This document shows positions 16,336 through 24,829 of a DNA stretch of 64,000 nt, in pieces. Within the stretch, counting starts at the first letter, position 1; the number at the start of each line of letters is the position of its first letter. This DNA is from Acidimicrobiales bacterium. GTDB lineage: Bacteria; Actinomycetota; Acidimicrobiia; Acidimicrobiales; JACCXE01. The position numbers and the translations under genes are program-made. The DNA lies in the NCBI GenBank assembly GCA_035546775.1, contig DASZWD010000057.1:1-64000 (forward strand). Reading direction: 5' to 3'. A model generated the notes under the pieces. That model was not told where the DNA came from, did not search any database, and was given only the letters and a program-made list of their open reading frames with translations.

Positions 16336-16773
16336 ATGGATTTGTCGATTGGGGAAGTCGCCGACCGAGCCGGCATCGCCACCTCGGCGCTGCGCTTCTA
16401 CGAGCAGGAAGGCCTCATCCACGCCGACCGCAGCGACGGTGGCCAGCGCCGCTACCACCGCGACGTGCTGCGACTGATCGCGTTCATTCGCGCCGCGCAG
16501 CGCGTCGGCCTCACCCTCGACGACATCCGCGGCGCGCTCGCCACGCTGCCCGAAGGCAAGGTGCCCACCGCGGCGGACTGGTCGCGCCTGTCCAAGAGTT
16601 GGCGGCCGCTGCTCGACCGCCGCATCGAAGAGATGCAGCGCCTGCGCGACCGCCTCGACAGCTGCATCGGCTGCGGGTGCCTCTCGCTCAAGACGTGCGC
16701 GCTCTCCAACCCGAACGACGTTGCGGCAGCCGACGGTCCCGGCGCCCGCTGGCTAATCGTCGGCGACGACTGA
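16336..16773 (+). CDS. soxR: Redox-sensitive transcriptional activator SoxR (MerR family)
   Basis: A 145-residue protein. The N-terminal MerR HTH (SIGEVADRAGIATSALRFYE) is followed by a dimerisation helix and a CX2CXCX5C cluster, C110/C113/C115/C121 (CIGCGCLSLKTC), which binds the redox-sensing [2Fe-2S] cluster of SoxR. Actinobacterial SoxR proteins respond to redox-active compounds and usually control a few local genes. AAGGAG lies 7 nt before the ATG. The SoxR-type dyad just upstream implies control of itself and the divergent SDR/queA-like operon. Its 3' end overlaps the convergent ASCH-like gene by 21 bp. Confidence 0.93.
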   Translation: MDLSIGEVADRAGIATSALRFYEQEGLIHADRSDGGQRRYHRDVLRLIAFIRAAQRVGLTLDDIRGALATLPEGKVPTAADWSRLSKSWRPLLDRRIEEMQRLRDRLDSCIGCGCLSLKTCALSNPNDVAAADGPGARWLIVGDD

Positions 16774-17301
16774 GTCCAGGAACGCCTGTCCCCTCGGAGA
16801 GAGGCGGTAGCCGACCTTCAGGCTCTCGGTGAGTCCCAGTTCCTTGAGGCGACGCACCTTCTGCTTGAACGGCAGCCGTTCCATCCCGAGCTGCGGTGCC
16901 AGCTCGCTGCTCACGATGCCCTCGTTGTCGCGGACGAGGGCCAGGATCGGGACGGCCCACGGAAAGCGATCGACTTTGGCGCGCAGCGCGGTGAGGTCGG
17001 CGGTTTCTTCACGCAGCGCCACCCGCGGGTCGTCGCCCTCGAGGTGGAAGCGGATCCGGTACAGCGTGCCCTCCGGCCGTAGCGCGGCGATGGCCTCGGC
17101 GCGGTCGACGTGGCCAGCGCGGCGGGCGTCAGCGTCGGTGATGGCGTCCTCCGTGATGGGCTCGACGGCGTCGATGAACAGGACGCCCCCGGGCGAGCGC
17201 AGCGTGCCACCGGCCTTGACCGTCGCCCGCTTCTGGCGCCGGAACGCCACCGTAATGGAGCCATCCGCCAGGCCGGGCCAGAATCGCGCGGGAAACAACA
17301 T
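16753..17301 (-). CDS. ASCH-like/winged-helix protein, function unknown
   Basis: A 182-residue protein. The N-terminal part (FWPGLADGSITVAFRRQKRATVKAGG and following strands) resembles an ASCH/PUA-like RNA-binding fold; the C-terminal part (NEGIVSSELAPQLGMERLPFKQKVRRLKELGL) looks like a winged-helix domain. The combination suggests nucleic-acid binding. I make both assignments by eye. It converges on soxR (21-bp overlap), and its start codon shares a CATG with the start of the decayed DUF6886 gene on the opposite strand. Confidence 0.55.
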   Translation of the reverse strand: MLFPARFWPGLADGSITVAFRRQKRATVKAGGTLRSPGGVLFIDAVEPITEDAITDADARRAGHVDRAEAIAALRPEGTLYRIRFHLEGDDPRVALREETADLTALRAKVDRFPWAVPILALVRDNEGIVSSELAPQLGMERLPFKQKVRRLKELGLTESLKVGYRLSPRGQAFLDSVVADD

Positions 17302-17648
17302 GCCCGACTACCTCTACCACTTCAGCGAGGATCCGGCGATCGAGGTCTTCGTGCCGCGCCAGCAGTACGTATGGGCCGACGACGAGTGGCACCAGTTCGC
17401 CACTGGTTTCCCCGCGAGTGCCCGCGGGCGACGCCGCGCCGTTTCGCGAGAACCCCGAAGGCGGCGGCTGGATCACCGAGGAAACGATCACGCCCGTGGC
17501 GGTCGCGTCGGTCGGTCCGCTCGTGTAGAAACACAAAGAGGCCGGCAACGAATTTCGCATCGTTGCCGACCTCACTGCATTGTGGACTCAGGTTGTCGCG
17601 TTGCCCGACACCGACTTCAGCGGCATCCGGCTGCGCAACCTCGAGTGA
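17300..17648 (+). pseudogene. Decayed DUF6886-like gene (frameshift and internal stop)
   Basis: The ATG at 17300 opens MPDYLYHFSEDPAIEVFVPR, the typical beginning of DUF6886 proteins. The homology then continues in a different frame (+1 shift between about 17380 and 17420) as FRENPEGGGWITEETITPVAVAS, runs into TAG at 17526, and resumes in that same frame as EFRIVADLTALWTQVVAL and DFSGIRLRNLE before TGA at 17646. About 116 codons are present against roughly 170 in intact relatives, so part of the middle is also missing. The gene is non-functional unless recoded. Confidence 0.75.
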
Positions 17649-18287
17649 CTACTTCGACGCCGGCTGCGGCACGACGCGCAGGTACGGCTTCACCGCGTTC
17701 CAACCCTCAGGGAAGAGTTCCTTCGCTTCCTCGTCGGTGACGGCCGAGCCGATGACGACGTCTTCGCCCTGCTGCCAGTTCGCCGGCGTGGCGACCTTGT
17801 GCTTGGCCGTGAGCTGCAGGCTGTCGATGACGCGCAGGATCTCGTTGAAGTTGCGGCCCGTCGACGCCGGATAGGTCAGGATCAGCTTGACCTTCTTGTC
17901 CGGGCCGATGATGAACACCGAACGCACCGTGAGGGTGTCGTTGGCGTTCGGGTGGATCATGTCGTAGAGGTCGGCGACCTTGCGGTCGGGGTCCGCGATC
18001 ATCGGGAAGTTGACGGCCGTGCCCTGCGTCTCTTCGATGTCCTTGGCCCAGCCTTCGTGGCTCTCGGCGCTGTCGACCGACAGACCGATCACCTTGACGC
18101 CGCGCTTGTCGAACTCCGGCTTGATCTTGGCGACGTATCCCAGCTCGGTGGTGCAGATCGGCGTGTAGTCCTTGGGGTGGCTGAAGAGCACGCCCCACGA
18201 ATCGCCCAGCCAGTCGTAGAAGTTGATCGTGCCTTCCGTCGTCCCGGCCGTGAAGTCGGGGGCCTCGTCGCCCAGTCGTAATGCCAT
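17649..18287 (-). CDS. Peroxiredoxin (1-Cys Prx6-type)
   Basis: A 212-residue AhpC/TSA protein. The peroxidatic Cys is C45 in HPKDYTPIC (PxxxTxxC). The long C-terminal region (to WQQGEDVVIGSAVTDEEAK and PYLRVVPQP) matches the Prx6 subgroup, which usually lacks a resolving Cys. It reduces peroxides in the cytosol. GGAG lies 7 nt before the ATG. Its stop codon directly abuts the end of the DUF6886 remnant, and it sits in the same neighbourhood as soxR, consistent with oxidative-stress defence. No operator is evident. Confidence 0.93.
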   Translation of the reverse strand: MALRLGDEAPDFTAGTTEGTINFYDWLGDSWGVLFSHPKDYTPICTTELGYVAKIKPEFDKRGVKVIGLSVDSAESHEGWAKDIEETQGTAVNFPMIADPDRKVADLYDMIHPNANDTLTVRSVFIIGPDKKVKLILTYPASTGRNFNEILRVIDSLQLTAKHKVATPANWQQGEDVVIGSAVTDEEAKELFPEGWNAVKPYLRVVPQPASK

Positions 18288-18408
18288 CGGTGTCTCCTGT
18301 AATCGGGGGTCGCCCACAATAACCGACTGATTTGGTCAGGAATTCCGTGGCAGCAATTAAGCGTGAGCTATCCCGCCGGCAGATCCACGTCACCATCATG
18401 CTGTACGC

Positions 18409-19305
18409 GTGGAGAACAAAGCGCGCCTCGGTGCGATTGCCGGCGCGCTGGCGGGACTCGGGTACGCCTTCACCGTCATCTGCGGGCGCAACCTGGCCAA
18501 GGCGCACCTCAACGTGGCCACGGTGCTGAGCATCCGCTTCGCCGTGAGCGGTGCCGTGCTCGTCGCCGTGTGTTTGATCCGCCGCATCCCGCCGCGCCCG
18601 GTGCGCGGTGAATGGCTCGGCATCTTCCTGTTGGGCGCTGTCGGCTACATGGTCGAGTCGTCGTTCTTCTTCGCGGCGATCGCGCGCGGATCGACGGCGG
18701 CGGTGTCGCTGTTGTTCTACGTCTATCCGGCGATGGTGACGGTGATCGAAGCGGTGCGGGGACGGCGCTTCCCGTCGAAGGTCGTGCTGGGCGCGCTGGG
18801 CCTGTCGATTACCGGCTCCGCGCTGGTGGCGGGCGCCGGCGGACACGTCGACATCCAGCGCATGGGCGTCGTGTTCGCGCTCTGCAGCGCCACGACGTTC
18901 GCGTCCTACGTGACGGTGGGCGCGCGGCTCACCGAAAAGTCCGACCCGATGGCGACGGGCGCGTGGGTGGCGCTGGGCGCGAGCGCGTCGTTCACCGTGC
19001 GCGCCGTCGTCGGCCCCGGTTACGCGGCGACGGCGGGCCACTGGCCGATCCTGCTCGGCAACGGCGTGGCGAACGCGCTGGCCTTCGGGATGATGTTCGC
19101 CGCGCTGGCGTTGCTGGGCCCGGCGCGGGCGTCGGTCGTGCTGACGCTCGAAGCGGTGTTCACGGTGATCCTGAGCTTCGTGATCCTCCACGAGCCGCTC
19201 GCGGGGATACAACTCGTCGGCGCCGTCGCCGTGCTCCTCGCGGCGGTAACCGTCGCCCGCTCCAGCGGCAGCGAGATCGTGGAGGAAGAAGCCGCCGTTC
19301 CCTAG
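18409..19305 (+). CDS. EamA-family (DMT) transporter
   Basis: A 298-residue membrane protein with about ten hydrophobic segments and two EamA repeats, the first beginning LGYAFTVICGRNLAKAH, the second FALCSATTFASYVTVG. Such proteins are exporters or permeases of small metabolites. It starts at GTG; no good ribosome site is visible. The stop overlaps the convergent hydrolase stop by 4 bp (CTAG). The 18318-18408 spacer holds no gene. Confidence 0.88.
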   Translation: MENKARLGAIAGALAGLGYAFTVICGRNLAKAHLNVATVLSIRFAVSGAVLVAVCLIRRIPPRPVRGEWLGIFLLGAVGYMVESSFFFAAIARGSTAAVSLLFYVYPAMVTVIEAVRGRRFPSKVVLGALGLSITGSALVAGAGGHVDIQRMGVVFALCSATTFASYVTVGARLTEKSDPMATGAWVALGASASFTVRAVVGPGYAATAGHWPILLGNGVANALAFGMMFAALALLGPARASVVLTLEAVFTVILSFVILHEPLAGIQLVGAVAVLLAAVTVARSSGSEIVEEEAAVP

Positions 19306-20339
19306 TCGCGGGCGAACTGCGCGATCGACGCTGCGGTCTCGCGGCTGATGTCGGGGCACAGCATCGGCAGGATTTCGGTGCCGTGCACGGTGCCCATCAC
19401 CTGGCGGCAACGGGCGTTGACCCCAGCGCCGAGCAGCAGCCGGTAGAAGTTGATGCCCTCGTCGCGCAGCGGGTCACACTCGTTCACGCTGATGACGGTC
19501 GGCGGGAGGCCGCGCACGACCTCCGCCGTGGCGAAGCCGGGCCACGCCAGCGGGTCGCGCGCCTCGAATGCCTCGATGCCATACCCCATCGCACCGTGGT
19601 TGTTGTGCAGGTCGAGCAGGATCCCGTTGTTCTCCGTCGACGACGGGTTCTGCGGCAGCGGCCATGCGCCGGCGATATAGGGACACAGGGCGTACAGGCC
19701 TTTGACGACGCCGGCGTCGCCGTCGCGCAACAGCCGCAGACCCGTCGCCAGCGTGAGGTTGCCCCCGCCGCTCTCGCCGGCGACGACGATGCGCGCCGGG
19801 TCGATGCCGAGATCGGCGGCGTTGGCCACGACCCACCGGAGCCCGGACACGCAGTCGTTCAGGCCAGCGGGGTAGGGCGCCACTTCGTCGACCGACGACG
19901 GCGACACCGAGTTGCGGAAGTCGACCATGGCCACGGCCACGCCGTTGGCCGCGATGATCTTGCCCCACGCCCGGTAGTTGCCGTCGTAACACGACAGCGC
20001 CGCCATGCCGCCGCCGTGGATGTAATAGACACACGGCTTGGGGTCGGCGCCCTCGGGTCGGATGAACCGCAGGTTGATCTTGTTGCCGTCGGGGTCAGAC
20101 ACGAGCTTGTGCTCGGTGATGGTGAGGCCGGCCGACGGCGCCAGGTCTTCGGTGTCGCACGCGTCCATGAAGGCGCTGAGCATCGCCCGCGTCTGGCGCG
20201 CCTGATCGGTGCTGGCGGCGTCGAGCAGTTGCTGGCGGTCGGCCACGTCGGCTTGGGGTTCCATCGTCGGGAACGCGCCCATCACTGCTTTGATGCGGGG
20301 ATCGATACGCGGATCGTCACTGATGCGGGTCACGAACAC
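19302..20339 (-). CDS. Alpha/beta hydrolase fold-3 (HSL-type esterase)
   Basis: A 345-residue hydrolase of the hormone-sensitive-lipase family. The oxyanion HGGG motif is in YYIHGGGMA and the nucleophile elbow is GESGGG. A C-terminal VNECDPLRDEG segment supplies the acid, and MGTVHGTE the His. It probably hydrolyses carboxyl esters. It starts at GTG 20339, 24 bp from the divergent amidohydrolase start, so the two promoters must overlap. Confidence 0.88.
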   Translation of the reverse strand: MFVTRISDDPRIDPRIKAVMGAFPTMEPQADVADRQQLLDAASTDQARQTRAMLSAFMDACDTEDLAPSAGLTITEHKLVSDPDGNKINLRFIRPEGADPKPCVYYIHGGGMAALSCYDGNYRAWGKIIAANGVAVAMVDFRNSVSPSSVDEVAPYPAGLNDCVSGLRWVVANAADLGIDPARIVVAGESGGGNLTLATGLRLLRDGDAGVVKGLYALCPYIAGAWPLPQNPSSTENNGILLDLHNNHGAMGYGIEAFEARDPLAWPGFATAEVVRGLPPTVISVNECDPLRDEGINFYRLLLGAGVNARCRQVMGTVHGTEILPMLCPDISRETAASIAQFARD

Positions 20340-20363
20340 GTTCTAGCGCCGTAGGGTTTGTCT

Positions 20364-21551
20364 ATGCCGTACATCGCTTCGGACCGGTTGGTGCACGACG
20401 CCGATGCCCATGTGGTCGAGACGCCCGACTTCTTCCGCAACTACGCCGACGCCGACATTCGGGACCGCATTCCCGACGCGTACGCCATGAACGTGGCGCC
20501 GGGCGAGGCCGACATGATCGAGCAGTTCCGGCAGCGCCACGCCGACCCCGAGTTCCGGGCGCGCGACGAAGCCGAAATCATGCTGCGCAAGAACTGGAAG
20601 GCGACGGGCAGCTTCATTCCCGAAGACCGTCCGGCGGCGCTCGACATGATCGGCGTGGCGTCGCAGCTCGTGTTCAACACCTTCGCCAACGGTCAGCTCG
20701 AAAAGGCCGAACGGGCCGACGACCTCGACTACGCCTACGGCCTCGCCCGTGCGCATAACCGCGGCATGCTCGACTTCTGCTCGGTCGACAAGCGGCTGCT
20801 GCCGGTCTGTTACGTCCCGCTCGCCGACTTCGACCGCGCCGCCGCCATGGCGGGCGAGGCGATCGACGCCGGCGCCGCCGCGCTGATGATCGCGTCGTCG
20901 TGCCCCAACACGCACAGCCCGTCACACATCGCGCTCGACCCCGTGTGGGCGCAGGCGCAGGAGGCGGGCGTGCCGATCGTGTTCCACGTCGGCGGCGGCG
21001 GCACGCTGCTCAACCCCGCCTACTTCGAAAACGGCCTGCCGCCGGTGCCCGACTTCCACGGCGGCGACGGCAACTTCCGCAGCGTCAGCTACATGGCGAT
21101 CCAGTACCCGGTGATGCAGACGATCTCGACGCTCGTGATCGACGGCGTGTTCGACCGCTTCCCGACACTCCAGTGGGGCGTGATCGAACAAGGCGGTTCG
21201 TGGCTACCGGGGCTCATGCGCGCCCTCGATTCGAGTGCAACGGCGTTCATCAAGAACGAGGAGCGGTTGCAGAAGCTGTCGCTCAAGCCGAGCGAGTTCC
21301 TGCGCCGCCAGTTGAAGGTCACGCCCTACCCGCACGAGGACGCCGGCTGGATTGCCGAACAGTCGGGCCCGGAGATGACGATGTTCTCCTCGGACTACCC
21401 GCACGTCGAAGGCGGGCGCAATCCGATCGGCCGCTTCGACACCTCGCTCGAGAACTGCAGCGAAGACCTCAAGCAGCGCTTCTACTGCGACAACTTCCTC
21501 GAGATGATGGGTCCGACGCTCAAGCGCCTCGGCGTTCCCTCTGCTGCATAA
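20364..21551 (+). CDS. Amidohydrolase 2 family metal-dependent hydrolase
   Basis: A 395-residue TIM-barrel hydrolase/decarboxylase-type protein. Metal-site candidates are DADAH near the N-terminus, H in FHVGGGG and D in FSSDYPHVEGG. Relatives include ACMSD-type decarboxylases and hydrolases of unknown substrate, common in actinobacterial catabolic regions. TAGGGT at 20352-20357 lies 6 nt before the ATG, a leaderless promoter that also fixes the start in preference to the TTG at 20358. A possible tiny coding region (21541) overlaps its end. Confidence 0.82.
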   Translation: MPYIASDRLVHDADAHVVETPDFFRNYADADIRDRIPDAYAMNVAPGEADMIEQFRQRHADPEFRARDEAEIMLRKNWKATGSFIPEDRPAALDMIGVASQLVFNTFANGQLEKAERADDLDYAYGLARAHNRGMLDFCSVDKRLLPVCYVPLADFDRAAAMAGEAIDAGAAALMIASSCPNTHSPSHIALDPVWAQAQEAGVPIVFHVGGGGTLLNPAYFENGLPPVPDFHGGDGNFRSVSYMAIQYPVMQTISTLVIDGVFDRFPTLQWGVIEQGGSWLPGLMRALDSSATAFIKNEERLQKLSLKPSEFLRRQLKVTPYPHEDAGWIAEQSGPEMTMFSSDYPHVEGGRNPIGRFDTSLENCSEDLKQRFYCDNFLEMMGPTLKRLGVPSAA

Positions 21552-21669
21552 CTACCTGCTGCTGGCCCACCAGGGCGGGTGGGACGAGATGCTCGAGTAC
21601 CTCGGCGCCGCCCTGGTGTTCTGGTGGTACGTGCGCCACCGCCGCAACCGCCAGCGCCCGAAGGACTAG
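21541..21669 (+). CDS. Possible 42-residue membrane peptide overlapping amidohydrolase stop
   Basis: The frame reads LLHNYLLLAHQGGWDEMLEY followed by a hydrophobic segment and the basic tail VRHRRNRQRPKD, ending at TAG. It resembles a one-helix membrane peptide, but there is no ATG, GTG or TTG before the conserved-looking part; initiation would have to be at CTG (21541 or 21544) next to the TAA of the amidohydrolase, or at the internal ATG (21589, 26 residues). Tentative. Confidence 0.35.
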   Translation: MLHNYLLLAHQGGWDEMLEYLGAALVFWWYVRHRRNRQRPKD

Positions 21670-21674
21670 AGCCG

Positions 21675-22349
21675 CTAGCGACGCTGGCGTGCCCTGGCGA
21701 TCTTCTCGGTCGCTTCTCCCAGCGCGAGACCGAGTGCGGCGAGGTCGTCGACGAGTTGGTTGCGCGTCACGTCGATGCGGCCGTCGACCCAGTCGAGGAG
21801 CACCTCGCTCATGCCGCCGAGCAGCATCGCTGCCCCGATCTGACTCACGCGCTCGCCTTCGGGCCACGCGCCTGCCGCCTCGACGGCCGCCTGCTCGAGG
21901 GCGTTGATGGCGACGATGTCGGTGGCGCGGCGATGGCGGTTGAGCGCGGCGTTGCTGACCGCCTCGACATAGAGGATGCGCGCCCGCCGGCGGTCCTCGT
22001 CGACGAAGCGCACGATGGCGTCCACCGCGATGCGCGCCACCACGATGGGGGCCATGTCCGGCGAGGCCGCCACTGCGGCTGTCGCCTCCTGGAGCCCGGT
22101 GAGCACGTGGTCGTACACGGCGATCAGCAGCGCGTCGATGTCGGCGAAGCTCTCGTAGAAGTAGCGGGCGTTCAGTTCGGCGCGCTGGCACACGGCGCGC
22201 ACCGTGGTGGCCGCCGCGCCGTCGCTTCCGAGAATCTCGAAACCCGCCTGGACGAGCAGGGCGCGCCGGCGGGCGCGCCGCTCATCGGGCTCGAGGCCAC
22301 TCCAGCGGACATCGCGCCGGGCGGGTTTGCTAGAAACGCGGGTTGGCAA
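21675..22349 (-). CDS. TetR-family regulator of the monooxygenase operon
   Basis: A 224-residue TetR protein with the HTH around ALLVQAGFEILGSDG and TTVRAVCQRAELNARYFYESF. TTG start at 22349; TATGGT (22358-22363) lies 8 nt before it, supporting a leaderless start. Two 18-bp operator-like dyads (22344-22361, 22374-22391) sit in the 61-bp gap to the divergent FAD-monooxygenase operon; the first covers its own -10 element. It is therefore the likely local repressor of the oxidative pathway. The effector is presumably a pathway substrate or product. Confidence 0.88.
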   Translation of the reverse strand: MPTRVSSKPARRDVRWSGLEPDERRARRRALLVQAGFEILGSDGAAATTVRAVCQRAELNARYFYESFADIDALLIAVYDHVLTGLQEATAAVAASPDMAPIVVARIAVDAIVRFVDEDRRRARILYVEAVSNAALNRHRRATDIVAINALEQAAVEAAGAWPEGERVSQIGAAMLLGGMSEVLLDWVDGRIDVTRNQLVDDLAALGLALGEATEKIARARQRR

Positions 22350-22361
22350 CGCCTGTTACCA
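22344..22361. promoter_or_regulatory. TetR operator candidate A
   Basis: TGGCAAC-gcct-GTTACCA: 7-bp arms with one mismatch and a 4-bp spacer. It overlaps the -10 element and start codon of the TetR gene. Confidence 0.6.
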
Positions 22362-22373
22362 TAACCTAGATTT

Positions 22374-22391
22374 TGGATACAGGCGTTACCA
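22374..22391. promoter_or_regulatory. TetR operator candidate B
   Basis: TGGATAC-aggc-GTTACCA: same arrangement as candidate A with two arm mismatches, 30 bp away centre to centre and 20 bp upstream of the monooxygenase GTG. Shared consensus TGGnnAC-N4-GTTACCA. Confidence 0.55.
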
Positions 22392-22410
22392 ATCTTTGGG
22401 AGGGTGTGTA

Positions 22411-23841
22411 GTGGCGAACGTCATCGTGATCGGGGGAGGCGTCGCGGGGCTGGGTTCCGCGCTGGCGCTCAACCGCGCCGGCCACCACGTCACGGTCCTC
22501 GAACGCGACCCGCTGCCGGCCACGGCCGACGCCGAAGAGGCCTTCGAAGCGCCTCGTCGCGGCGCGCCCCAGGTCCACCAAACGCACGGCTTCCTCGCCC
22601 GCATCATGGTCATCCTGCGCGACCGCTACCCCGACGTCCTCGGCAAGCTCATGGACGCCGGAGCGTTCGCCATGCCGGGCGTCGCCAACTTCGACGACGA
22701 ACCGCAGCCGGGTGACGAAGACCTCAAGGTCCTGATCGTGCGGCGCACCACTTTCGAGTGGGTGCTGCGTATGGCGGTGGTGGACGAGCCGAACGTCGAA
22801 GTGCGCACGGGCGTCGCCGTCTCCGGTCTCATCGCCGGCCCCGTGGGCGTGGACGGCGTGCCCACCGTCGTCGGTGTGACGCTCGAAGACGGCACCGAGG
22901 TGCGCGGCGACCTCGTGGTGTGCGCCGGCGGGCGTCGCTCTGACGTGCCCGGTCTCCTCAAGCCGCTCGGCGTCGAGGTCCCGGAGAAGATCGTCGAGAG
23001 CGGCCTTATGTACGTGTCGCGCTGGTACTCGTGGCCGGGCGGACTCGACTTGAAGGAAGCGAAGCTCGGCGGCGACCTCGGGTTCGTGAAGTTCCTCGGC
23101 ATCCCGGGCGACGCCGGCACGATGTCGGTCACCCTGGCGGTGCGCACCGACGATCACGAGCTGCGCCACGCGCTGTCGAACGAGGACAACTTCGACCGCG
23201 CCTGCGAGCTCTTGCCCGGGCCGAACCTGTTCTTCGAAAACGGCCGTCCCGAACCGCGCACCGAGGTGAAGGTGATGGGCGGCTTGCTCAACCGGCTGCG
23301 CACCTTCACCGACGATGTGGGCGAGCCGACGGTCCTCGGCTTCCACGCGGTCGGCGACGCCCACACGTGCACCAACCCGCTGTACGGCCGCGGCTGCTCG
23401 CTGGCGATGGTGCAAGCGACGTTGCTCGCCGACAGTCTCACCGAGCACGAGGGCGACGCCCGTGCCGTCGCCGCCGCCTACGAGGCAGCCTGCCGGCGTG
23501 AGGTCGAGCCTTGGTACGAGCTGTCGGTCCAGATGGACATCGCCGGCGCCGACCCGAAAGGTTGGGCGCTCGGCGGCAAGAGCGATCCCAACGAGATGAA
23601 TCCGATGCGGGCGCTGTTTCTGGCGGCGCAAACCGACCCGGTCATCGGACGGGCCTTCGCCCGCTTCTTCAACCTGCTGGCGCTGCCGCAGGAGTTCATG
23701 GCCGACCCCGAGATCATGCGCCGCGTCGGCGACGTGATGATGCACCCCGAGAACTATCCCGCCCCGCCGGCGATCGAAGGCCCGTCGCGCCGCGAACTGC
23801 TGGCCGAACTACAACGCAACGAGGAGTCTGTCAATGCCTGA
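22411..23841 (+). CDS. FAD-dependent oxidoreductase/monooxygenase
   Basis: A 476-residue flavoprotein with N-terminal GGGVAGLG dinucleotide-binding motif, LERDPLP, a middle DLVVCAGGRRSDVP motif and a C-terminal GFHAVGDAHTCTNPLYGRGCSLA FAD motif. It belongs to the aromatic/squalene-type monooxygenase superfamily. GGGAGG lies about 8 nt before the GTG. It is the first gene of an operon and overlaps the epoxide-hydrolase-like gene by 8 bp. The order suggests that it oxidises an alkene or an intermediate of the same pathway; whether it hydroxylates, epoxidises or desaturates is not known. Confidence 0.82.
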   Translation: MANVIVIGGGVAGLGSALALNRAGHHVTVLERDPLPATADAEEAFEAPRRGAPQVHQTHGFLARIMVILRDRYPDVLGKLMDAGAFAMPGVANFDDEPQPGDEDLKVLIVRRTTFEWVLRMAVVDEPNVEVRTGVAVSGLIAGPVGVDGVPTVVGVTLEDGTEVRGDLVVCAGGRRSDVPGLLKPLGVEVPEKIVESGLMYVSRWYSWPGGLDLKEAKLGGDLGFVKFLGIPGDAGTMSVTLAVRTDDHELRHALSNEDNFDRACELLPGPNLFFENGRPEPRTEVKVMGGLLNRLRTFTDDVGEPTVLGFHAVGDAHTCTNPLYGRGCSLAMVQATLLADSLTEHEGDARAVAAAYEAACRREVEPWYELSVQMDIAGADPKGWALGGKSDPNEMNPMRALFLAAQTDPVIGRAFARFFNLLALPQEFMADPEIMRRVGDVMMHPENYPAPPAIEGPSRRELLAELQRNEESVNA

Positions 23842-24817
23842 AGTGCCCGTCACCGAGCACATCATCGACACCAACGGCGTGCACCTGCGCGTGCTCGACG
23901 CCGGCGAGGGCCCCGCCGTCCTGCTGGCCCACGGCTTTCCCGAGTTGGCCTACTCGTGGCGTCATCAGATCGAGCCGCTGGCGCAGGCGGGCTACCGCGT
24001 GATCGTGCCCGACCAGCGCGGCTACGGCGGCTCGTCGATCCCGAGCGAGATCACCGATTACGACATCGTGCATCTCACCGACGATCTCGCCGGCGTCCTC
24101 GACGCGTTGGGCGAGAAGGACGCGGTCATCGTCGGTCATGACTGGGGTTCGTTCGTCGCCTCGCACTTCGCCCAGCTGCGCCCCGAGCACACGCGGGCGC
24201 TGGTCAACATGTCGGTGCCGCACATGCCGCGCGGTCCGCTGTCGGTGGTCGCCGGTTTGAAGATGGCGATTCCGGAGGACCAGTTCTTCTACATCCTGTA
24301 CTTCCAGGATGTCGGTCCCGCCGACGAAGAGCTGGCGCGCGACCCGCGCCGCACGATGACGCGACTCCTGCTCGGCACGAAGATGACGGCCGAGTCGTCG
24401 GGCGCACTGCTCGACCCCGAGTTCAACAAAAAGGACGGGCGCGGCTTCGTCGACCGCATGCCCGAGCCGCCGGCCGAGTTGCCCGACTGGATCACGCAGG
24501 CCGAGATCGACGTCTACGTCGACACGTTCGCCAAGACCGGCTTCACCGGCGGCATCAACTGGTACCGCAACTTCCACCGCAACTGGGAGCTCACGCCCCA
24601 ACTCGACGGCGTGAAGGTCGAGGTGCCGTCGTTCTTCATTGCCGGCGCGCAGGATCCCGTCATCGCCATGGGCGGTCCCACTATCGGCCACCACGCCCTC
24701 AGCGATCACCGCGGTGACGTCCTCATCGACGACGCCGGTCACTGGGTCCAGCAGGAGAAGCCCGCCGAGACCAACGCCGCTCTTATCTCGTTCCTCAACG
24801 ACGTCCACGGAAAGTAG
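23834..24817 (+). CDS. Soluble-type epoxide hydrolase (alpha/beta hydrolase)
   Basis: A 327-residue hydrolase. HGFPE (34-38) is the oxyanion motif of soluble epoxide hydrolases, D103 in GHDWGS the nucleophile, and H303 in DAGHWVQQEKP the base; cap-domain tyrosines are present (YILYF, INWYRN). It should open an epoxide to a vicinal diol. It overlaps the monooxygenase gene by 8 bp and is followed 12 bp later by the LimB-like gene, placing epoxide formation and hydrolysis in one transcript. Haloalkane dehalogenase is an alternative but lacks support from the neighbours. Confidence 0.88.
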   Translation: MPEVPVTEHIIDTNGVHLRVLDAGEGPAVLLAHGFPELAYSWRHQIEPLAQAGYRVIVPDQRGYGGSSIPSEITDYDIVHLTDDLAGVLDALGEKDAVIVGHDWGSFVASHFAQLRPEHTRALVNMSVPHMPRGPLSVVAGLKMAIPEDQFFYILYFQDVGPADEELARDPRRTMTRLLLGTKMTAESSGALLDPEFNKKDGRGFVDRMPEPPAELPDWITQAEIDVYVDTFAKTGFTGGINWYRNFHRNWELTPQLDGVKVEVPSFFIAGAQDPVIAMGGPTIGHHALSDHRGDVLIDDAGHWVQQEKPAETNAALISFLNDVHGK

Positions 24818-24829
24818 AGACACCCACTC

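Noticed and set aside
22204-22410. Upstream extension of the FAD monooxygenase to an ATG at 22204
   Set aside because: It would cross the TetR gene and both operators; the dinucleotide-binding motif begins right after the GTG at 22411, which has a ribosome site.
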